Shown piece by piece: positions 1 through 8,924 of a stretch of DNA of 64,000 bases. The position numbers were made by a program, and so were the translations under genes. The notes beneath the pieces were generated by a model. That model saw nothing but the letters and a program-made list of their open reading frames with translations. It did not search any database and was not told where the DNA came from. Positions within the stretch are counted from its first letter, which is position 1. Each line of letters opens with the position of its first letter. Source of the DNA: Poriferisodalis sp965116245 (GTDB lineage: Bacteria > Actinomycetota > Acidimicrobiia > Acidimicrobiales > Poriferisodalaceae); NCBI GenBank assembly GCA_965116245.1, contig OZ220497.1, forward strand, positions 2,542,001 to 2,606,000, in the 5' to 3' direction.

Positions 1-332
1 TCGGCGCATCCCGCTGGGTCCAGACCGCCGGCGTTGGAAACGACCTTGATGCCGCGGTCCAAGCAGGTTCCCATGACCTGCTCCATCTGCGTTACGAACG
101 TGCGGGCATATCCGGCACCGGGGCGTTTGGCTGCTATACGCGACAAGATCAGCATGGTCAGCTCTGCCAGCCAGTCGCCAGTGAGAGCGTCAATGGGACC
201 CCCCGAGACCATCTCTTGTGCTGCGGAGAGCCGGTCACCGAAAAAGCCGCTGCAGTTGGCGATGCGGATGGGTGGTTTGGTCGTTGTGCTGGTTGTGGTG
301 GTTGTGCCGGTTGTGCTGGTCGTGATGCTCAT
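1..332 (-). CDS. AtuA-family (DUF1446) acyclic terpene utilisation protein, N-terminal part
   Basis: The gene runs off the left edge on the minus strand, so only about 110 N-terminal residues are present. After a threonine-rich start (residues 4-18, nearly all Thr/Ser/Gly) comes the segment IRIANCSGFFGDR, then GGPIDALTGDWLAELTM and NAGGLDPAGCA, which match the N-terminal domain of the AtuA family (DUF1446). AtuA-type proteins occur in acyclic terpene and acyl-CoA catabolic clusters; their exact reaction is unsettled. The ATG at 332-330 is preceded by a G-rich GGGGGAC stretch that could serve as ribosome binding site. The Thr-rich leader is not typical of the family and looks like one of the tandem-repeat additions common in this window. 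Confidence 0.75.
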   Translation of the reverse strand, partial: MSITTSTTGTTTTTSTTTKPPIRIANCSGFFGDRLSAAQEMVSGGPIDALTGDWLAELTMLILSRIAAKRPGAGYARTFVTQMEQVMGTCLDRGIKVVSNAGGLDPAGCA

Positions 333-719
333 AGTGTCCCCCGTTTATCGCCTGTATGGATCGCGTATGTGTGTTTCGCCTGCGTATCGGCCCGATTTGG
401 CAAGCCCTGTTCGGCTCGCCCTGTTTGGCGAGCCCTGTTTGTTGACGAGCCCTGTGCGGCTAGGTCCCAGGTAGCGCTTGGGCAACAGGACCGTTTAGCA
501 ACAGGACCGTTTAACAGTATCCCCATTGCCAGAATCCCTATTGCCCCGGGCAGTCTCATACTCTGCGGCTTCTACATCGGGGATGATTGCATTGCCAGAA
601 TCCCTATCGCCCCAGGCAGCCTCATGGACTATGCCACAGGCTGCTTCGCCACAAGCTGCTTCGTACTCTGATATTTCTTAGTCTGTTGAGCAGCGCGTCG
701 GTCTGGCAGACTTGTCGTC
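333..719. repeat. Gene-free spacer with degenerate direct repeats
   Basis: No credible gene is seen. The spacer holds several repeat families: a roughly 15-bp unit built on GAGCCCTGTT (about 405-460), two copies of GCAACAGGACCGTTTA (482-513), and a 36-bp near-identical direct repeat at 524-559 and 590-625. Short ORFs crossing it have repeat-derived, low-complexity translations. Confidence 0.6.
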
Positions 720-1409
720 ATGGCAAACCCTGTGCTGCTGCTTCACGGCTTCACCGGCTCCGTGGCGAGCACTTGGCAACCGACCGGCATTATGGATCTG
801 TTATCCGACGCTGGCCGCGAAGTAATCGCATGGGATTTGCCCGGCCACGGTTCGGCCCCAAAACACCATGATCCGGCTGACTACGCAGCTATGGAAGCCA
901 AGCTGGTGGAGCGGCTCGCATCCCAAGTAGGCACACAGCCTGTCGACGGGGTCGGCTTCTCGATGGGGTCACGCACTCTGTTGGTCATGGCGGCCATGGC
1001 GCCGGAACGCTTCGGACGTCTAGTGGTTTCCGGCGTTGGGAATAACCTGTTTGAACGAGACAAGGAGCAAGCCGAGCGCATAACACGCGGAATCACCGGC
1101 GAATCCGACCCCGATGACGTGCATGCGCAGGCGTTCGCCCGCTACGCCGCCGAACCTGACCAGGACGGCCAAGCTCTAGCCGCTTTCATGCGTCGCAAAC
1201 ATGCGCCACTCGGACAAGCTGAGTTTGCGCGTATTACTCATCCGGTGCGAGTGGTGCTCGGCAGTGAGGACTTTGCTGGCCCCGCGGATCCGTTGCTGGA
1301 AGCTCTGGCAAGTGCTTCCTTCACCGAATTGCGTGGCTGCGACCATTTCGCTACGCCAAAAAACTTCGGCTTTATTGACGCCGTAATGGACCATCTTGAG
1401 GTCTTCTGA
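720..1409 (+). CDS. alpha/beta hydrolase
   Basis: A 229-residue alpha/beta hydrolase, cytoplasmic (no signal peptide). The oxyanion-hole segment is HGFTGS (residues 9-14), the nucleophile elbow GFSMGS puts the nucleophile at Ser81, an acidic residue lies in GSEDF (Asp184), and the catalytic His is in CDHFATP (His209). The small size and HGFTGS/GFSMGS pattern resemble MenH/2-succinyl-cyclohexadiene carboxylate synthase-like and related hydrolases, but no menaquinone gene is adjacent, so the substrate is open. The ATG directly starts the conserved fold. No clear Shine-Dalgarno sequence is visible. Confidence 0.85.
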   Translation: MANPVLLLHGFTGSVASTWQPTGIMDLLSDAGREVIAWDLPGHGSAPKHHDPADYAAMEAKLVERLASQVGTQPVDGVGFSMGSRTLLVMAAMAPERFGRLVVSGVGNNLFERDKEQAERITRGITGESDPDDVHAQAFARYAAEPDQDGQALAAFMRRKHAPLGQAEFARITHPVRVVLGSEDFAGPADPLLEALASASFTELRGCDHFATPKNFGFIDAVMDHLEVF

Positions 1410-1515
1410 GAGGCCGTCCGAGAGGCCTTCTGGGAACCTAAGAGAGTTACGAGTCCCGATTAGCCCCGGTGTTATCGGACCCAGAGCTGCCGGGATCGTC
1501 GGCGTACGCGCCGGA

Positions 1516-2703
1516 CTACTCAGACTCTGATATTTCCGATTCAGACATCTCCGATTCAGACATTTCCGATCTTGATATCTCAGATCCGGGCATCTCAGAC
1601 TCCGTGCCGAGCATTTGCGATTCGATTAGCTCATGGCGCTCGATGTAGGTGGACACGAAGGCCTGGACAGTCGCCGCGGCGGGCACAGCCAGCAGTGCTC
1701 CCACAGAGCCCAGCAGTGCGGCACCGACCAACACCGCGCCGAAAGCCACCGCTGGATGGATGTTCATGGTCCGGGCAGTGATCCGGGGCGACAGAAAATA
1801 ATTCTCAACCTGCTGGTATCCCAGAACCACCAAGAGCACCCAGATGGCGGACAAAGGCCTATCGAGCAGCGCTATCAGCAGCGGCAACAAGCCCGCCAAA
1901 TAGGTGCCCACGACCGGCACGAACTGCGACAGCACACCCACCCACATCGCCAAGGGAAGCGGGAAGGGCACACCGATGAGGGCAAACGCAGCCCAGTGCA
2001 CCAAGAACGCCAAGAGGCCCAACAGCGTGCGGGAATAGATGTAGCCACCGGTCTTGTCGATAGCCAACTCCCAGCCGCGCAGCACAAGCGCCTGCCGGCG
2101 CGGACTCAGCGCTGAACACACCAAGCGCCTCAGCCGAGGACCATCAGCTACGAGATAGAACGTGAACAGCGCCACTGTCAACAACTGCACTGCCAGGTTC
2201 ACTGCTGTTGAGCCGACTGACACCAGGTTGCTTGCCACGTCGCCGAGCAGTGATGCAGCACCGCCGCCCGTGCTGAATTGGGCCCGCAGGTCGTTTGTGT
2301 TGAGCTGAATGCCAAACTGCTCATCCGCCCATCGCTCAATGTCAACTAGGTAACCGGGGGCTGCGTCGATGAGCTTGAGAATCTGATCAGCCAGCACTGA
2401 AGCCATGGCCGCCCCGAAACCGGCAGCTAGAAGTACAAATGTTCCGAATACAGCGGCTGTGCCGAGTCCACGTTTCCAACCCCTGCGAGCCAGCCAATTC
2501 ACCGCCGGTTCCATGGCAAACGACAAAAACAAGGACACGAGCAAGACCACCAACAGGCCGCGCAGTCTGTCCAGCAGCCACGCTGCCGTCGCAAGTCCCA
2601 CCACTCCGGCCAATGCCAGACCAATGGCGCGCGGTACCCAGCGCGGCATCTGATCCCGCGTCGGCAACTCCGGCTCGGCTCTGCGCCGAGCTTCAGATGA
2701 CAC
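1516..2703 (-). CDS. AI-2E family transporter (PerM/TqsA-like permease)
   Basis: Integral membrane protein of about 395 residues with the hydrophobic segment order of the AI-2E/UPF0118 family (PF01594), an N-terminal pair of membrane spans and the family-typical GVLSQFVPVVGTYLAG region near the middle. Members export diverse small molecules or act as Na+/H+-coupled carriers; the substrate is unknown. I place the start at GTG 2703, because AGGAGG lies six bases upstream and the start overlaps the stop of the phosphatase gene, which implies translational coupling. A longer GTG start at 2805 would overlap that gene by 113 bp. The C-terminus is an acidic five-residue repeat (SEMSE/SEISE), a 15-bp in-frame tandem repeat. 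Confidence 0.85.
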   Translation of the reverse strand: MSSEARRRAEPELPTRDQMPRWVPRAIGLALAGVVGLATAAWLLDRLRGLLVVLLVSLFLSFAMEPAVNWLARRGWKRGLGTAAVFGTFVLLAAGFGAAMASVLADQILKLIDAAPGYLVDIERWADEQFGIQLNTNDLRAQFSTGGGAASLLGDVASNLVSVGSTAVNLAVQLLTVALFTFYLVADGPRLRRLVCSALSPRRQALVLRGWELAIDKTGGYIYSRTLLGLLAFLVHWAAFALIGVPFPLPLAMWVGVLSQFVPVVGTYLAGLLPLLIALLDRPLSAIWVLLVVLGYQQVENYFLSPRITARTMNIHPAVAFGAVLVGAALLGSVGALLAVPAAATVQAFVSTYIERHELIESQMLGTESEMPGSEISRSEMSESEMSESEISESE

Positions 2704-3574
2704 GCGCCGCCTCCTGTGAGACACCCCGCTGTGAGGCGCCCTCCTGTAAGGCACTCTCCTGCGAGGCGCCCGCCTGTGAAGCTCCGAGCGCGTCCACGAT
2801 TGCACCGTGAATTAGCCCGTTGCTAGCTACGCCGCTTCTGTTGGTGTAATCGGGCTGTCCCGTGGTGTCAGTAAAGACCCCGCCTGATTCAGCCAGGATG
2901 ACCGGCATGGGCGCAAGATCCCAGATCTCACACACTGGGTCAATCATGGCCTCAGCTTGACCGGTGGCCACCAAAAAGTAGCCATAGGCGTCGCCCCAGG
3001 TGCGCATCATCGCACCACCGTGAAGCAGCCTCTCAAACTGGTCACCCGCGAAGGTGTTGTAGTCGGAGGTGTTTACAAGCGCGCCGCGCAGATCAGGATG
3101 ATTACTGACCAAACTGCGATGGTCACCGAGCCAACATCCAGTGCCCCGGCCAGCAGCGAGCGTGTGGCCGAGCACTGGCAGGTCGATTACGCCCACCAGA
3201 GGTCCATGCGCGTCTACCAGCGCCACGAGGGTCGCATACAGCGGGACTCCTCGGACAAAACCACGGGTCCCATCAATCGGGTCCACAATCCACGTACGCC
3301 CATTCGGCACTATTGCGCCACCCTGTTCTTCACCAAAGATGGCGTCATCGGGAAACAGCTCGCCTATCCGATCTCGCACGAGTCGTTCTGCGGCTCTATC
3401 TGCCTCGGTTACTTCGGTTCCGTCTCGCTTCCAGGTGACACCCAGATCGCGTCGGCCGAACCACTGCAGTGTGAGCGATCCCGCTTCTGCAGCGATTTCA
3501 CGAGCTGTTGCGATCAGTCCTTCGGTTGCGTTCGGTGGATACTCAAACGGCGGCACGCCGGGCTGATTGCTCAC
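2693..3574 (-). CDS. Inositol monophosphatase family protein, HisN-like histidinol-phosphatase
   Basis: Mg2+-dependent phosphatase of the IMPase fold, about 293 residues. Metal-binding motifs are GEEQG (about residues 81-85), DPIDGT (98-103) and WDLAP (218-222). The segment TWGDAYGYFLVATG is characteristic of actinobacterial HisN (histidinol-phosphate phosphatase), so histidine biosynthesis is the best guess, though inositol phosphate substrates cannot be excluded. The start is taken at GTG 3574, which gives a 4-bp GTGA overlap with the antiporter stop; an in-frame GTG at 3598 is an alternative. The last 30 residues are a repeated ASQEG-type tail from a 15-bp tandem repeat, an unusual addition to the family. 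Confidence 0.85.
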   Translation of the reverse strand: MSNQPGVPPFEYPPNATEGLIATAREIAAEAGSLTLQWFGRRDLGVTWKRDGTEVTEADRAAERLVRDRIGELFPDDAIFGEEQGGAIVPNGRTWIVDPIDGTRGFVRGVPLYATLVALVDAHGPLVGVIDLPVLGHTLAAGRGTGCWLGDHRSLVSNHPDLRGALVNTSDYNTFAGDQFERLLHGGAMMRTWGDAYGYFLVATGQAEAMIDPVCEIWDLAPMPVILAESGGVFTDTTGQPDYTNRSGVASNGLIHGAIVDALGASQAGASQESALQEGASQRGVSQEAARVI

Positions 3575-5268
3575 TCGCTGCGCTCGGCGGACTGCCACGG
3601 CAATCGGCGGGGTCGCAGCCTGCCCAATGACTGCCTACCCAACGATTGCCTACCCAGTGAGTGCCTACTGCCTAGCTGACCGCTGGCTGACTCGGCGTCT
3701 GTTTGGTTCAGTGGGAACGTCAACACAGGTACAGGCAACTGACGCGCTATCCGTTCTGATGGCAGCAGTGCCAAGCGTGAGGCACCCGCTGGTGGACGCG
3801 GAGCAAACAACACCACCAAGTCCGCTTGATGTTGGCTGCGCGAGCGCACAACCGCGCCTGTGAAGCTCTCGTTGCGCAATGATCGAAACTCAAAGTCAAC
3901 GTCGCGGCTACCGCACAGCTCCCCAATTTTGGTGGCGTGAGGCTCATCTCGCTCTCCGGGCATCAGCACCACCAGCGAGGCACGCCAGCGCGCTGCTTGG
4001 TCAATCAACCACTCGGGCATTTGCACCGCTGTCGGTGCCGCCACGAGCACGCGATGGGGTGGCTCAAACTCATCTGGGACGTTGCCGTTCTCCTGTTCCG
4101 TGGACGACCAGCCGCGCAAGTCGCGGGCTACCAGCAGAGGTCCGACCAGCTCAAACAGCACAACCGCGCCCAGCACCACGGTGGCGGCCTCTGCGCCCGG
4201 ATCACCGAGCCTCTCCGATGCCAGAACAGCCAAGCCCACAGCCACACCGGCCTGCGGTGTCAGGTTGACACCTAGCCGCAACGACATGCGCCACCCCAGA
4301 CCCCCCACCAAGCCGCCGCCGAGACCCCCCACGATCTTGGCTACGACGCGCACAACGATGTAGGCCAGGCCGACCAGGCCGACCTTGGGCACATCGGAGA
4401 GATGAATTGAAGCGCCCGCAAGAGCGAAGAACAGCAAATACAAAGGCTGCTCAATGGTCTTGATAGTCCGGAACAGTCTCACCGAGAACGACTGCGGCGA
4501 CACAGTTGCAGCGGTGGCACCAGCTACCAGCGCGGCCAGTGGCAACGAAATGTCCAGCCAGCCCGAAATAGTCCAGCCGATCACGATGTGTACCAGCACG
4601 AACAGCAGCAGCTCGCCAGAGGTTTCGATCTGGAAGCCGAGCCTGGATATGAACCATCCGCCCGCCAGCCCCAGCACGGCACCGCCGATGCCTAACTGAA
4701 TGAAATCCACCACCGCGCTGCTGATGTCGGCAGCCTCATCGGAAAGCAGCAGAGCAATAGGCAGCACAGCCGCAAAAGTGGTGGTTGCCAGCGCGTCGGA
4801 CACCGCATGTGTGCCAACGATGCCCGTGGGATAGCTACCACGCGCTCGCGCTGTGCTCACGATGTGAGCAATCGTCATGGGAGCGCCTGCACCTGCGAGC
4901 GCTCCGAGCACCAGCGCTACTGGACGGTCGGCCCCCAACTGGCTGGTCACCCAATAGACCGCAACCGCGCTTAGCGCAAACTGCACCACACCCGTCGTCA
5001 GCGTCCAGCGGGCGGCACGCAGCGCGCGCACAGAGACACGCTCGCCGATCACGAACATGAGCACCGCCAACGCCACTTCGGTGACCGGGCGAAGAGCATT
5101 CAGTGACGGTTCGTCAATGAGGCTCATAAAGGGCGGCCCGGATGGACCCAGCAAGGCGCCCACAATCAGGAAGGCCACCAGCTCAGGTAGGTGATGGCGT
5201 GCCAACAAGCGGCTAGCCAAGTACGCCAGCCAAGCCAGGATTGCGAAGGCGACGAGCGTGTCGTTCAT
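3571..5268 (-). CDS. Cation:proton antiporter (CPA2/Kef-type) with cytoplasmic C-terminal domain
   Basis: Protein of about 565 residues. The first 380 or so form the multi-spanning exchanger domain (PF00999-like), beginning LVAFAILAWLAYLASRLLA and including GALLGPSGPPF and the conserved span-5 region. From about residue 395 a soluble domain (HRVLVAAPTAVQM onward) has the alternating beta/alpha pattern of a universal-stress-protein-like regulatory domain. It probably exchanges Na+ or K+ for H+ at the cell membrane. ATG 5268 is preferred to ATG 5286 because it begins just before the first membrane span. The end carries a 15-bp tandem repeat giving SLGRQSLGRQSLGR. It is first in the coupled block antiporter, HisN-like phosphatase, AI-2E permease. 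Confidence 0.85.
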   Translation of the reverse strand: MNDTLVAFAILAWLAYLASRLLARHHLPELVAFLIVGALLGPSGPPFMSLIDEPSLNALRPVTEVALAVLMFVIGERVSVRALRAARWTLTTGVVQFALSAVAVYWVTSQLGADRPVALVLGALAGAGAPMTIAHIVSTARARGSYPTGIVGTHAVSDALATTTFAAVLPIALLLSDEAADISSAVVDFIQLGIGGAVLGLAGGWFISRLGFQIETSGELLLFVLVHIVIGWTISGWLDISLPLAALVAGATAATVSPQSFSVRLFRTIKTIEQPLYLLFFALAGASIHLSDVPKVGLVGLAYIVVRVVAKIVGGLGGGLVGGLGWRMSLRLGVNLTPQAGVAVGLAVLASERLGDPGAEAATVVLGAVVLFELVGPLLVARDLRGWSSTEQENGNVPDEFEPPHRVLVAAPTAVQMPEWLIDQAARWRASLVVLMPGERDEPHATKIGELCGSRDVDFEFRSLRNESFTGAVVRSRSQHQADLVVLFAPRPPAGASRLALLPSERIARQLPVPVLTFPLNQTDAESASGQLGSRHSLGRQSLGRQSLGRLRPRRLPWQSAERSE

Positions 5269-5295
5269 CGCTGGCAGGCCTCGCATGCGGTCTTG

Positions 5296-5345
5296 GAGAC
5301 CGAGTCGGCCGCCGAGTCGGCCGCCGAGTCAAACACGGAGTCGGC
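5296..5345. repeat. GAGTCGGCC tandem repeat in intergenic spacer
   Basis: The spacer between the crotonase and antiporter genes contains repeated GAGTCGGCCGCC units with decayed flanking copies. It lies upstream of the antiporter start and may affect its leader, but no other function is visible. Confidence 0.5.
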
Positions 5346-5442
5346 CAATGGGCCAACTACCGAGTGCTGAAGCGTATGTTCCTGCAGCGACCTGCGACTC
5401 AGGTCTCGCTGCGGGGGACGGGCTAGCTGAGGGCTCAGATAA

Positions 5443-6297
5443 CTAGGCGTCAGCCACGACCGGTTCGAAGTTCGGATCCCGCCGCTCAACGAAGCTCTGG
5501 ACGCCCTCTTTGAAGTCTGGGCGCCGAAGCGACTCAGCCATGATCGCATTCGATTCCTCAAGGGCATCGGAGCGGGCCTGGTCAAGCTGACCCCACACCT
5601 GTCGCTTGATCTGAGCCATTGACCAGGGCGCGCTATAGCGGCCAAGGTCACGGGCGTAGCTAACCGCCTCCGTAACCAATTCCTCGGCGGGATAAACCCG
5701 GCTGACGACGCCCATGTCTTTGGCTTCGGAAGCCAAGAAGACCCGACCCGACATGAGGATGTCCAACGCGTGGGAGGGGCCCACGACGCGGGGCAACATC
5801 CACGACACACCATGCTCGGCAATGAGGCCTCGGCGAGCAAACGCACTAGTGAACTTGGCTCCCTCGGCAGCGAAGCGGACATCGCACATCATCGCGTGAA
5901 CGAAGCCCAGACCCGCGCATGCTCCGTTGATCGCTGCCACTACCGGCTTAGGGATGCTCAAGGCATAGTCATGGCGCTCTGCACGCAGTCGCGGCACCTC
6001 TTGGCCGCTGGCCGCACCATCGCCGCTAGAAATCCCCTGCAAGTTGTCCATGTCGGCACCGGCACAGAACCCACGACCCGCTCCGGTCACAACAATGGCG
6101 CGCACATCAGAGTCGGCTGCCGCGCGGTCAAGGGCATCAAAATAGCCCGTGCCCAGTTGGCCAGTCCAAGCGTTCAGCCGTTCGGGTCGGTTCAGCGTGA
6201 TGACGGCTACACCGTCGTCTAGGTCATAGAGCACACTGTCATTGCCATCTACAACGGCCTCGCCGCTGGGATTATCGGTTGTTTCGCTATCGCTCAC
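5443..6297 (-). CDS. Enoyl-CoA hydratase/isomerase (crotonase) family protein
   Basis: A 284-residue crotonase-fold enzyme acting on acyl-CoA thioesters. Oxyanion-hole segments are FCAGAD (residues 77-82) and NGACAGLG (124-131), and a catalytic-type Glu is at about 161 in RGLIAEHG. It probably hydrates or isomerises a 2-enoyl-CoA in fatty or aromatic acid breakdown; the exact substrate is not evident. The GTG start at 6297 has an excellent AAGGAGG five bases upstream, which fixes it. The first 25 residues are extra, polar sequence before the fold starts. A second crotonase is at about 19.2-20.0 kb. Confidence 0.9.
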   Translation of the reverse strand: MSDSETTDNPSGEAVVDGNDSVLYDLDDGVAVITLNRPERLNAWTGQLGTGYFDALDRAAADSDVRAIVVTGAGRGFCAGADMDNLQGISSGDGAASGQEVPRLRAERHDYALSIPKPVVAAINGACAGLGFVHAMMCDVRFAAEGAKFTSAFARRGLIAEHGVSWMLPRVVGPSHALDILMSGRVFLASEAKDMGVVSRVYPAEELVTEAVSYARDLGRYSAPWSMAQIKRQVWGQLDQARSDALEESNAIMAESLRRPDFKEGVQSFVERRDPNFEPVVADA

Positions 6298-6389
6298 TTG
6301 GCCCTCCTTGAAGACACCGCTGGTTGCTGGCGCCGCTCAGGGCAACACTAGTCGCACTGGGCTAGGCGGGGCCGAGGTTCAAGCGAGCT

Positions 6390-6866
6390 TCAAGGGCGTG
6401 CGAGTTCCTCCACCGTCACTGTGTCCATGGTGTCACCAACTGCTATGGACAGAGCCACGTCCATGCCCTCACTTACGTAGCCGAACAAGTTGTAGGCAGG
6501 CTGGAGCTTGCTGCGACAGTCGTCAATGCAGATGAAGAACTGGCTGCCGTTGGTATCCGGCCCAGCGTTCGCCATCGCCACTGCGCCCAGCGTGTAGTCG
6601 CCCTTCACGGGTTCATCGGCGAATCGATACCCGGGACCGCCCCGACCTGACCCGTCCGGGCAGCCCCCTTGGATTACGAAGTCTGAGACGACTCGATGGA
6701 AGGTCAGCCCCGTGTAGTAGCCATCTCGCGCTAGGTGGACAAAGTTGTTCACCGTGACCGGAGCGAGTTGGGGATCCAGGTCCATGACGATGCGGCCTTT
6801 GGACGTATCAAGACTGACACGCCAAAGCGCATCAACGTTTATGTTCATTGGGGGTGCGCTAGACAT
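6390..6866 (-). CDS. Peptidyl-prolyl cis-trans isomerase, cyclophilin type
   Basis: A 158-residue single-domain cyclophilin catalysing prolyl peptide-bond isomerisation in protein folding. The family signatures are TFHRV (residues 55-59), FVIQGG (63-68) and GPDTNGSQFFI (102-112), including the catalytic Arg58 and the active-site Gln/Phe residues. No signal peptide or membrane anchor is visible, so it is expected to be cytoplasmic. Length is normal for bacterial PpiB-like enzymes. It stands alone; the 90-bp gap to the crotonase downstream does not show an obvious terminator. Confidence 0.93.
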   Translation of the reverse strand: MSSAPPMNINVDALWRVSLDTSKGRIVMDLDPQLAPVTVNNFVHLARDGYYTGLTFHRVVSDFVIQGGCPDGSGRGGPGYRFADEPVKGDYTLGAVAMANAGPDTNGSQFFICIDDCRSKLQPAYNLFGYVSEGMDVALSIAVGDTMDTVTVEELARP

Positions 6867-7033
6867 GAGTCGCCGACGCTAGCGGCATCCGAGCTGTGTT
6901 CTCTTGGGGCCCAGTTTTGTTGGGACCCACGAATGTTGGGACTCGGGTCTCGTGGGCCGGGCGGGCCGACCCACGTCAGCAAAGCTCTGTCAGCCGAGTT
7001 CAGTCAGCAAAGCTCTGTCAGCAAAGCCGCCTG

Positions 7034-8797
7034 TCAGTCAGTAGAGCGCAGTGTTTTTCCAGCCAGCGCGCCCGTGTGCTCACCATCGCGCATGAAAACC
7101 TGCCCGTTCACCAATGTGGCCTCATATCCGGCACCTCGCTGGATGTACCTGCCCGCACCGCCAGGAAAGTCGTACACGTACTCAGGTCCCGACAGCGACA
7201 GTTGCTCTAGGTCAATGACGTTGATGTCAGCAAATCGGCCTGGCTCAAGGCGTCCTCGGTCGACCAACCCGAACAAGTCAGCGGTGTCAGATGTGATGCG
7301 GCGAACACCTTCGGGTAGCGAGAAGAACCCGTTGTCGCGCACCCAGTGGCTCAAGAAGAACGTGGGCTGGCTGGAGTCCATGATTTGCCCCACATGGGCA
7401 CCGGCATCGGCCAGCCCCATCACGATGGAGTCGTGGCTCAGCATTCGCTCAATCGCGTCGAAATCCTGGTTCAGCACCGGAAGGCTCAACATCACGGTTC
7501 CATCGGAGCGATCGGTCGCGTCCAAGAAGAGCTCCACCGGTGTCATCCCGGCGGCCTCTGCTTGAGCCGCCAGCGTGCCGTCTGGACCGACCCGGTAGTT
7601 GGGGTTCAGCGCGTCCAACAGATACAGCCTGCTCAAATCAACGAGTGAGTTGACCATCCCGGTGGAGTTGGAGTTCGAAGCGTTGGCTTCGGCTACCAGA
7701 GCGGCTCGGGTTGCAGCGTCCCGAATTGCCTCCAACCGTCCAGCCACATCCAACGCGCGAAGCGATCGCCATGTCTCCCCTGCACGGTCCCAGGGCGTGC
7801 GGTGCTGGATGCCGAGCACAACGCCGATGGCCCTACAGGTGGTCTGCGGGCGCAGGTTCGCCCCGGCTGCGTTTTCGTCGGAGACATAGCCAAGTACCAG
7901 GTCGCTTATCTCAGGTTTGCGGGCGGAGTAGACGAGCCCGAACGTGGCTGGCCTACCGCTGCGTCGGGTGATCTCGCCGAGCACTTCAATCTCGTGGCGA
8001 CCACCGGCAAAGTCAGGTCCAGCCGCTTCGTAGCGCGGCGCCGATTCAAACACTCCGCGACTGTGACGCCCCAACACATCGCCGAATGCGTACAGCTCAT
8101 CGTCATCAGCGAACGTGCCTGGAATCGGTCGACCATCGGGCGTGCGGTGCAACAGTGTGCGTGAGGTTGAGAAGCCCAGCGCACCCGAAGCCATTGCTTC
8201 GTCAACCAGTTCGCACATGGCATCAATCTGTGCCTGCGAAGCGGGACGCTCCTCCAGGCTGTCGGGGCCCATCGTGTGCCAACGGACCGCAACGTGGCCC
8301 ACCATGCCGCCGACGTTGAGGCCTTTGGGCATTGCGTCCAAAAAGGCCAGGTATTCACCGTAGGAGCGCCAGTCCCAGGGCAGACCTTGCATTATTGACT
8401 GCTTGGGGATGTCCTCAACCGACTCCATCACTTCGGCGATGTAGCCGATGTCTTCGGTCTTGACTGGTGCGAAGGTGACCCCGCAGTTACCCATCACCAC
8501 CGATGTCACGCCGTGCCAGCAAGAACTTGAGCCGATCGGGTCCCAGGCCAGTTGGGCGTCCAGGTGTGTGTGTATGTCCACAAACCCTGGTGTTACGACC
8601 TTGCCAGCAGCATCAATCTCGGTACGTCCGGTTTCGGGAATCACGCCAACTGCGGTGATCCGCTCGCCATCAATGGCGACGTCGGCAACCCGCGCCTCGC
8701 TGCCCGTTCCGTCTGCTACCAAGCCGCCCCGAATAACTATGTCGTGGGCAACTGTGTTGTGGGTAACTGTGTCATGGGTAACTGTGTCGTGGGCCAT
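7034..8797 (-). CDS. D-aminoacylase/N-acyl-D-amino-acid deacylase-like amidohydrolase
   Basis: Metal-dependent amidohydrolase of about 587 residues. The first metal-binding motif is HTHLD (about residues 76-80) after the beta-sandwich segment GKVVTPGFVDI. Later segments include GLADAGAHVG with the conserved Asp and the C-terminal beta-sandwich VDRGRLEPGRFADINVID. This is the arrangement of N-acyl-D-amino-acid deacylases (amidohydrolase family 3). ATG 8797 is chosen because AGGAG lies six bases upstream; GTG 8812 overlaps that site. The N-terminus HDTVTHDTVTHNTVAHD is a 15-bp tandem repeat inserted before the first beta strand, an oddity matching repeats elsewhere in the window. The substrate is unknown. 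Confidence 0.85.
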   Translation of the reverse strand: MAHDTVTHDTVTHNTVAHDIVIRGGLVADGTGSEARVADVAIDGERITAVGVIPETGRTEIDAAGKVVTPGFVDIHTHLDAQLAWDPIGSSSCWHGVTSVVMGNCGVTFAPVKTEDIGYIAEVMESVEDIPKQSIMQGLPWDWRSYGEYLAFLDAMPKGLNVGGMVGHVAVRWHTMGPDSLEERPASQAQIDAMCELVDEAMASGALGFSTSRTLLHRTPDGRPIPGTFADDDELYAFGDVLGRHSRGVFESAPRYEAAGPDFAGGRHEIEVLGEITRRSGRPATFGLVYSARKPEISDLVLGYVSDENAAGANLRPQTTCRAIGVVLGIQHRTPWDRAGETWRSLRALDVAGRLEAIRDAATRAALVAEANASNSNSTGMVNSLVDLSRLYLLDALNPNYRVGPDGTLAAQAEAAGMTPVELFLDATDRSDGTVMLSLPVLNQDFDAIERMLSHDSIVMGLADAGAHVGQIMDSSQPTFFLSHWVRDNGFFSLPEGVRRITSDTADLFGLVDRGRLEPGRFADINVIDLEQLSLSGPEYVYDFPGGAGRYIQRGAGYEATLVNGQVFMRDGEHTGALAGKTLRSTD

Positions 8798-8924
8798 CCC
8801 CCGCTCCTGCACTCGTTGCCGCGCCGCTACGCCGACTGCGCGGCGTCTGCTGCGCCGCGTCTACTGCACTGAGACTACGCCAGTGCGAGCACGCCCGCCA
8901 GCGTTACCCAACTGCGTTACCCCG

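Noticed and set aside
5265..5882. 205-codon minus-strand frame overlapping the crotonase 3' end
   Set aside because: Wrong frame of the crotonase gene and of repeats; Arg/Ser-rich translation without motifs.
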